Source: Ooceraea biroi
Lineage: Eukaryota; Arthropoda; Insecta; Hymenoptera; Formicidae
NCBI RefSeq assembly: GCF_003672135.1
Contig: NC_039511.1
Coordinates: 4,738,464-4,802,463 of the forward strand
Reading direction: 5' to 3'
DNA length: 64,000 bases
The notes under the pieces are model-generated. The model saw nothing but the letters and a program-made list of their open reading frames with translations, was not told the DNA's origin and did not search any database. The position numbers and the translations under genes were made by a program. This document shows, piece by piece, positions 62,380-64,000 of the stretch (positions are counted from its first letter, which is position 1; each line of letters opens with the position of its first letter).

Positions 62380-63265
62380 TATAGGATCCAATTACGCTCG
62401 ATGCAAATCTGTAGTCGCGACTAGCATGACTTCAGATAACTCGAAAACAGCTCGCATGACATACCGATAGAACCAGTAGATTGCCGTGCACATTTGCTCG
62501 CGCGCTCGCAATCGGCGAGCTGAATAAATATGCGCGCCGAGCACTGTCTCAAAGTATGTATCTCGCCGGAGCGCCGGAAATCTGGAACCTATTCAACATT
62601 GGACGTTCAGGGATCGTAGTTTGCCTCTCGGGGTTATTACTTACATCACTTTCCAGCTGTGCACACCAATCTATTAATTAACAGTCCGTGCGATTATTGA
62701 AATATTAAATCGATTATCGATACCATTGCGAGACGGTGTTTTAATTACACGTCGCGGCGTTCGTGACGCACGAATGGTGGTGGTATTATATTTCCACAGA
62801 TCATGCGTTCAGATGGTCGTTTGATGCTTCATGGGAACGCGTCTCCTTGATATCGGAAAAGTTGATTATAATAACCGGTGAGTACATGACCGATCAATTC
62901 TCATTAACGGAGCGAAATTAATCCACAGTGGGGTATGTTGCGCGCGGACAAGACAGGGATCCCCCATCTCTCCCCCTGAGTTAACCCGCGTGTAATAGTA
63001 GACCACGTTGTATTGAATTCAATTACACGCGATGCAGGTTTCTTGTCGCCTTCCAGGCAACTGAGCGTGTCCCCAGATAATCGCGAAAACAGCTCGCATG
63101 ACACGCCGATCTGTGCGGGCGATAGATTATTACCAACTATATCCGTAGCGACGTTTCGGCGCCCACGCATCACGTCGGCCCGTGTGATGTATCGCATTCA
63201 ATTATGCACGATGCAGGTTCCCGTTGCTGGTGCACGGATTATGTTGAAAGCGGCTCATACGATTA
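62380..63265. repeat. Three diverged ~85-bp blocks
   Basis: Blocks at about 62380-62465, 63010-63106 and 63184-63265 share a CAATTAxxCxCGATGCA core. The first two also share the step AGATAAxTCGxGAAAACAGC TCGCATGACA, and the third has a weaker GAAAGCGGCTCATACGA version. They are not a clean tandem array. Confidence 0.6.
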
Positions 63266-63481
63266 GATCGATGGCTTAGTAAGCCATTCAGCGCGTCCAG
63301 TCAATGCGAGGAGATCGCTAGTCATGATCATTAATTACTTTTCCCAATTTGTTCGCGTTACGTTAATTCTCGAATTCGGAATTTTTAACCCATTAAATAA
63401 TTTAATTCGGCTGATGCCCTTTTTCGAGTGCAGCTTCCATGATAAATAAAATTAAATGACACGTATAATGTACATTTAATA

Positions 63482-64000
63482 TTCGGAGTGTGATTTAATT
63501 CTGAGGGTTTTGCAACAGATGGCTGTAATGTCAGTTTGTTCCAATAGCTGTTTCCGATAACTGTTGTTTCTTACAGTGTTGACATTCTCCATGACATTTA
63601 GTAGCATTATAGCAATAGATGCAATAACAGTCGTGTTTATATCATCGTAAAAATGCAACTTCCGAAACAGCATTTTCGACATGCGTTGCTTTTGTTTTTT
63701 AATCAAAAGAAAACTGCGGCTGAGGGTTATAGAATTCTTATGGAAACTTATGGTGATTCTGTCCCATCAATTAAGACGTGTGAATACTGGTTTAGACGCT
63801 TTAAAAGTGGTCATACTGATGTGAAGGACAAAGAACGCTCGGGACAACCAAGAAAGCTTGAAAATGCAGATTTGCAAGCATTATTGCACGAAAATCCAAC
63901 ACGATCCACTTCAGAACTTGCCAGAGCATTAAATGTTGATCGTACAACAGTTACGAAACATTTACATGAAATGGGAAAAATTCAGAAAGAAGGGAAATGG
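63482..64000 (+). mobile_element. mariner element, 5' part (runs off right edge)
   Basis: The element appears to begin after a TA at 63480-63481, with about 170 bases before the transposase start codon, the usual leader length for mariner. The leader contains AACAGATGGCTGTAATGTCA, a motif I associate with mariner leaders in insects. The right terminal repeat is outside the window, so the left end is inferred and not confirmed by pairing. Confidence 0.7.
63653..64000 (+). CDS. mariner transposase, N-terminal 116 codons (partial)
   Basis: The frame is open from ATG 63653 to the window edge without a stop or frameshift. It encodes the N-terminal paired-like DNA-binding region. The first helix-turn-helix has HFRHALLFLFNQKKTAAEGY, followed by VPSIKTCEYWFRRFKSG, then DKERSGQPRK, and a second helix-turn-helix with STSELARALNVDRTTVTKHL. 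The end LHEMGKIQKEGKW leads toward the usual WVPHEL linker. The KKTAAE, CExWFxRFKSG and MGKIQK motifs resemble the mauritiana (Mos1) branch more than the mellifera branch. The catalytic DD34D domain is beyond the edge, so activity cannot be judged. Confidence 0.93.
   Translation, partial: MQLPKQHFRHALLLFFNQKKTAAEGYRILMETYGDSVPSIKTCEYWFRRFKSGHTDVKDKERSGQPRKLENADLQALLHENPTRSTSELARALNVDRTTVTKHLHEMGKIQKEGKW

Larger units (their letters stand above)
56198..63481 (+). other. Fas1: First intron of the Fas1-like gene (visible part)
   Basis: More than 7 kb with no second exon that I can recognise. It contains a TA repeat at 58239-58262, a CpG-rich block at 59.0-60.4 kb with a 244-codon open frame that looks compositional, three diverged copies of an ~85-bp sequence at 62.4-63.26 kb, and a mariner element at the right edge. 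Long first introns are usual for insect neuronal adhesion genes. Confidence 0.55.

Overview
The window looks like insect nuclear DNA. Genes are split by short GT-AG introns, AT-rich and CpG-rich stretches alternate, microsatellites are frequent, and there are several small DNA transposons. A hymenopteran such as an ant is my best guess, but this rests on general composition and repeat style and not on a diagnostic marker. I see no prokaryotic operons, CRISPR arrays, rRNA or tRNA genes.

Layout. (1) 23-576, plus strand: the last two coding exons of a mitochondrial methionyl-tRNA formyltransferase gene (Mtfmt-like); its start lies left of the window. (2) 1864-6955, minus strand: a complete PHF14-type multi-PHD-finger chromatin gene that I could rebuild exon by exon (13 coding exons, about 915 codons, reading frame kept at every junction, one intron with a GC donor). 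It converges tail to tail with the Mtfmt gene. Its first exon sits in a CpG-rich island near 6.9-7.3 kb. (3) 7.3-10.15 kb: a transposon cluster directly upstream of that promoter. It holds a 1.6-kb element bounded by CCCATACAGCAC inverted repeats, a 593-bp long-inverted-repeat element nested inside it with a second inverted repeat in its core, and a hAT-like element with an 8-bp target duplication plus a perfect 38-bp inverted copy of its flank. (4) About 10-55 kb: some 45 kb in which I can support no protein-coding exon. It holds microsatellites, a 119-bp hairpin at 13.5 kb, a Helitron-like region at 22.6-24.3 kb that carries an 8-unit ~118-bp tandem array, and a 95-bp repeat present twice. 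(5) 56090-56197, plus strand: the first coding exon (signal peptide and start of the mature protein) of what is most likely Fasciclin-1, behind a GA-rich, CpG-rich promoter. The rest of the window would be its long first intron. (6) 63482-64000: the 5' part of a mariner element, with an open transposase frame running off the right edge.

The three host genes are unrelated in function (mitochondrial translation initiation, chromatin reading, cell adhesion). They are neighbours, not a pathway. I did not find a clearly new gene system. The best leads are transposon structures: the palindromic scar at the hAT-like element, the Helitron-like termini with internal tandem array, and nested insertions that may have split the PHF14 promoter island.
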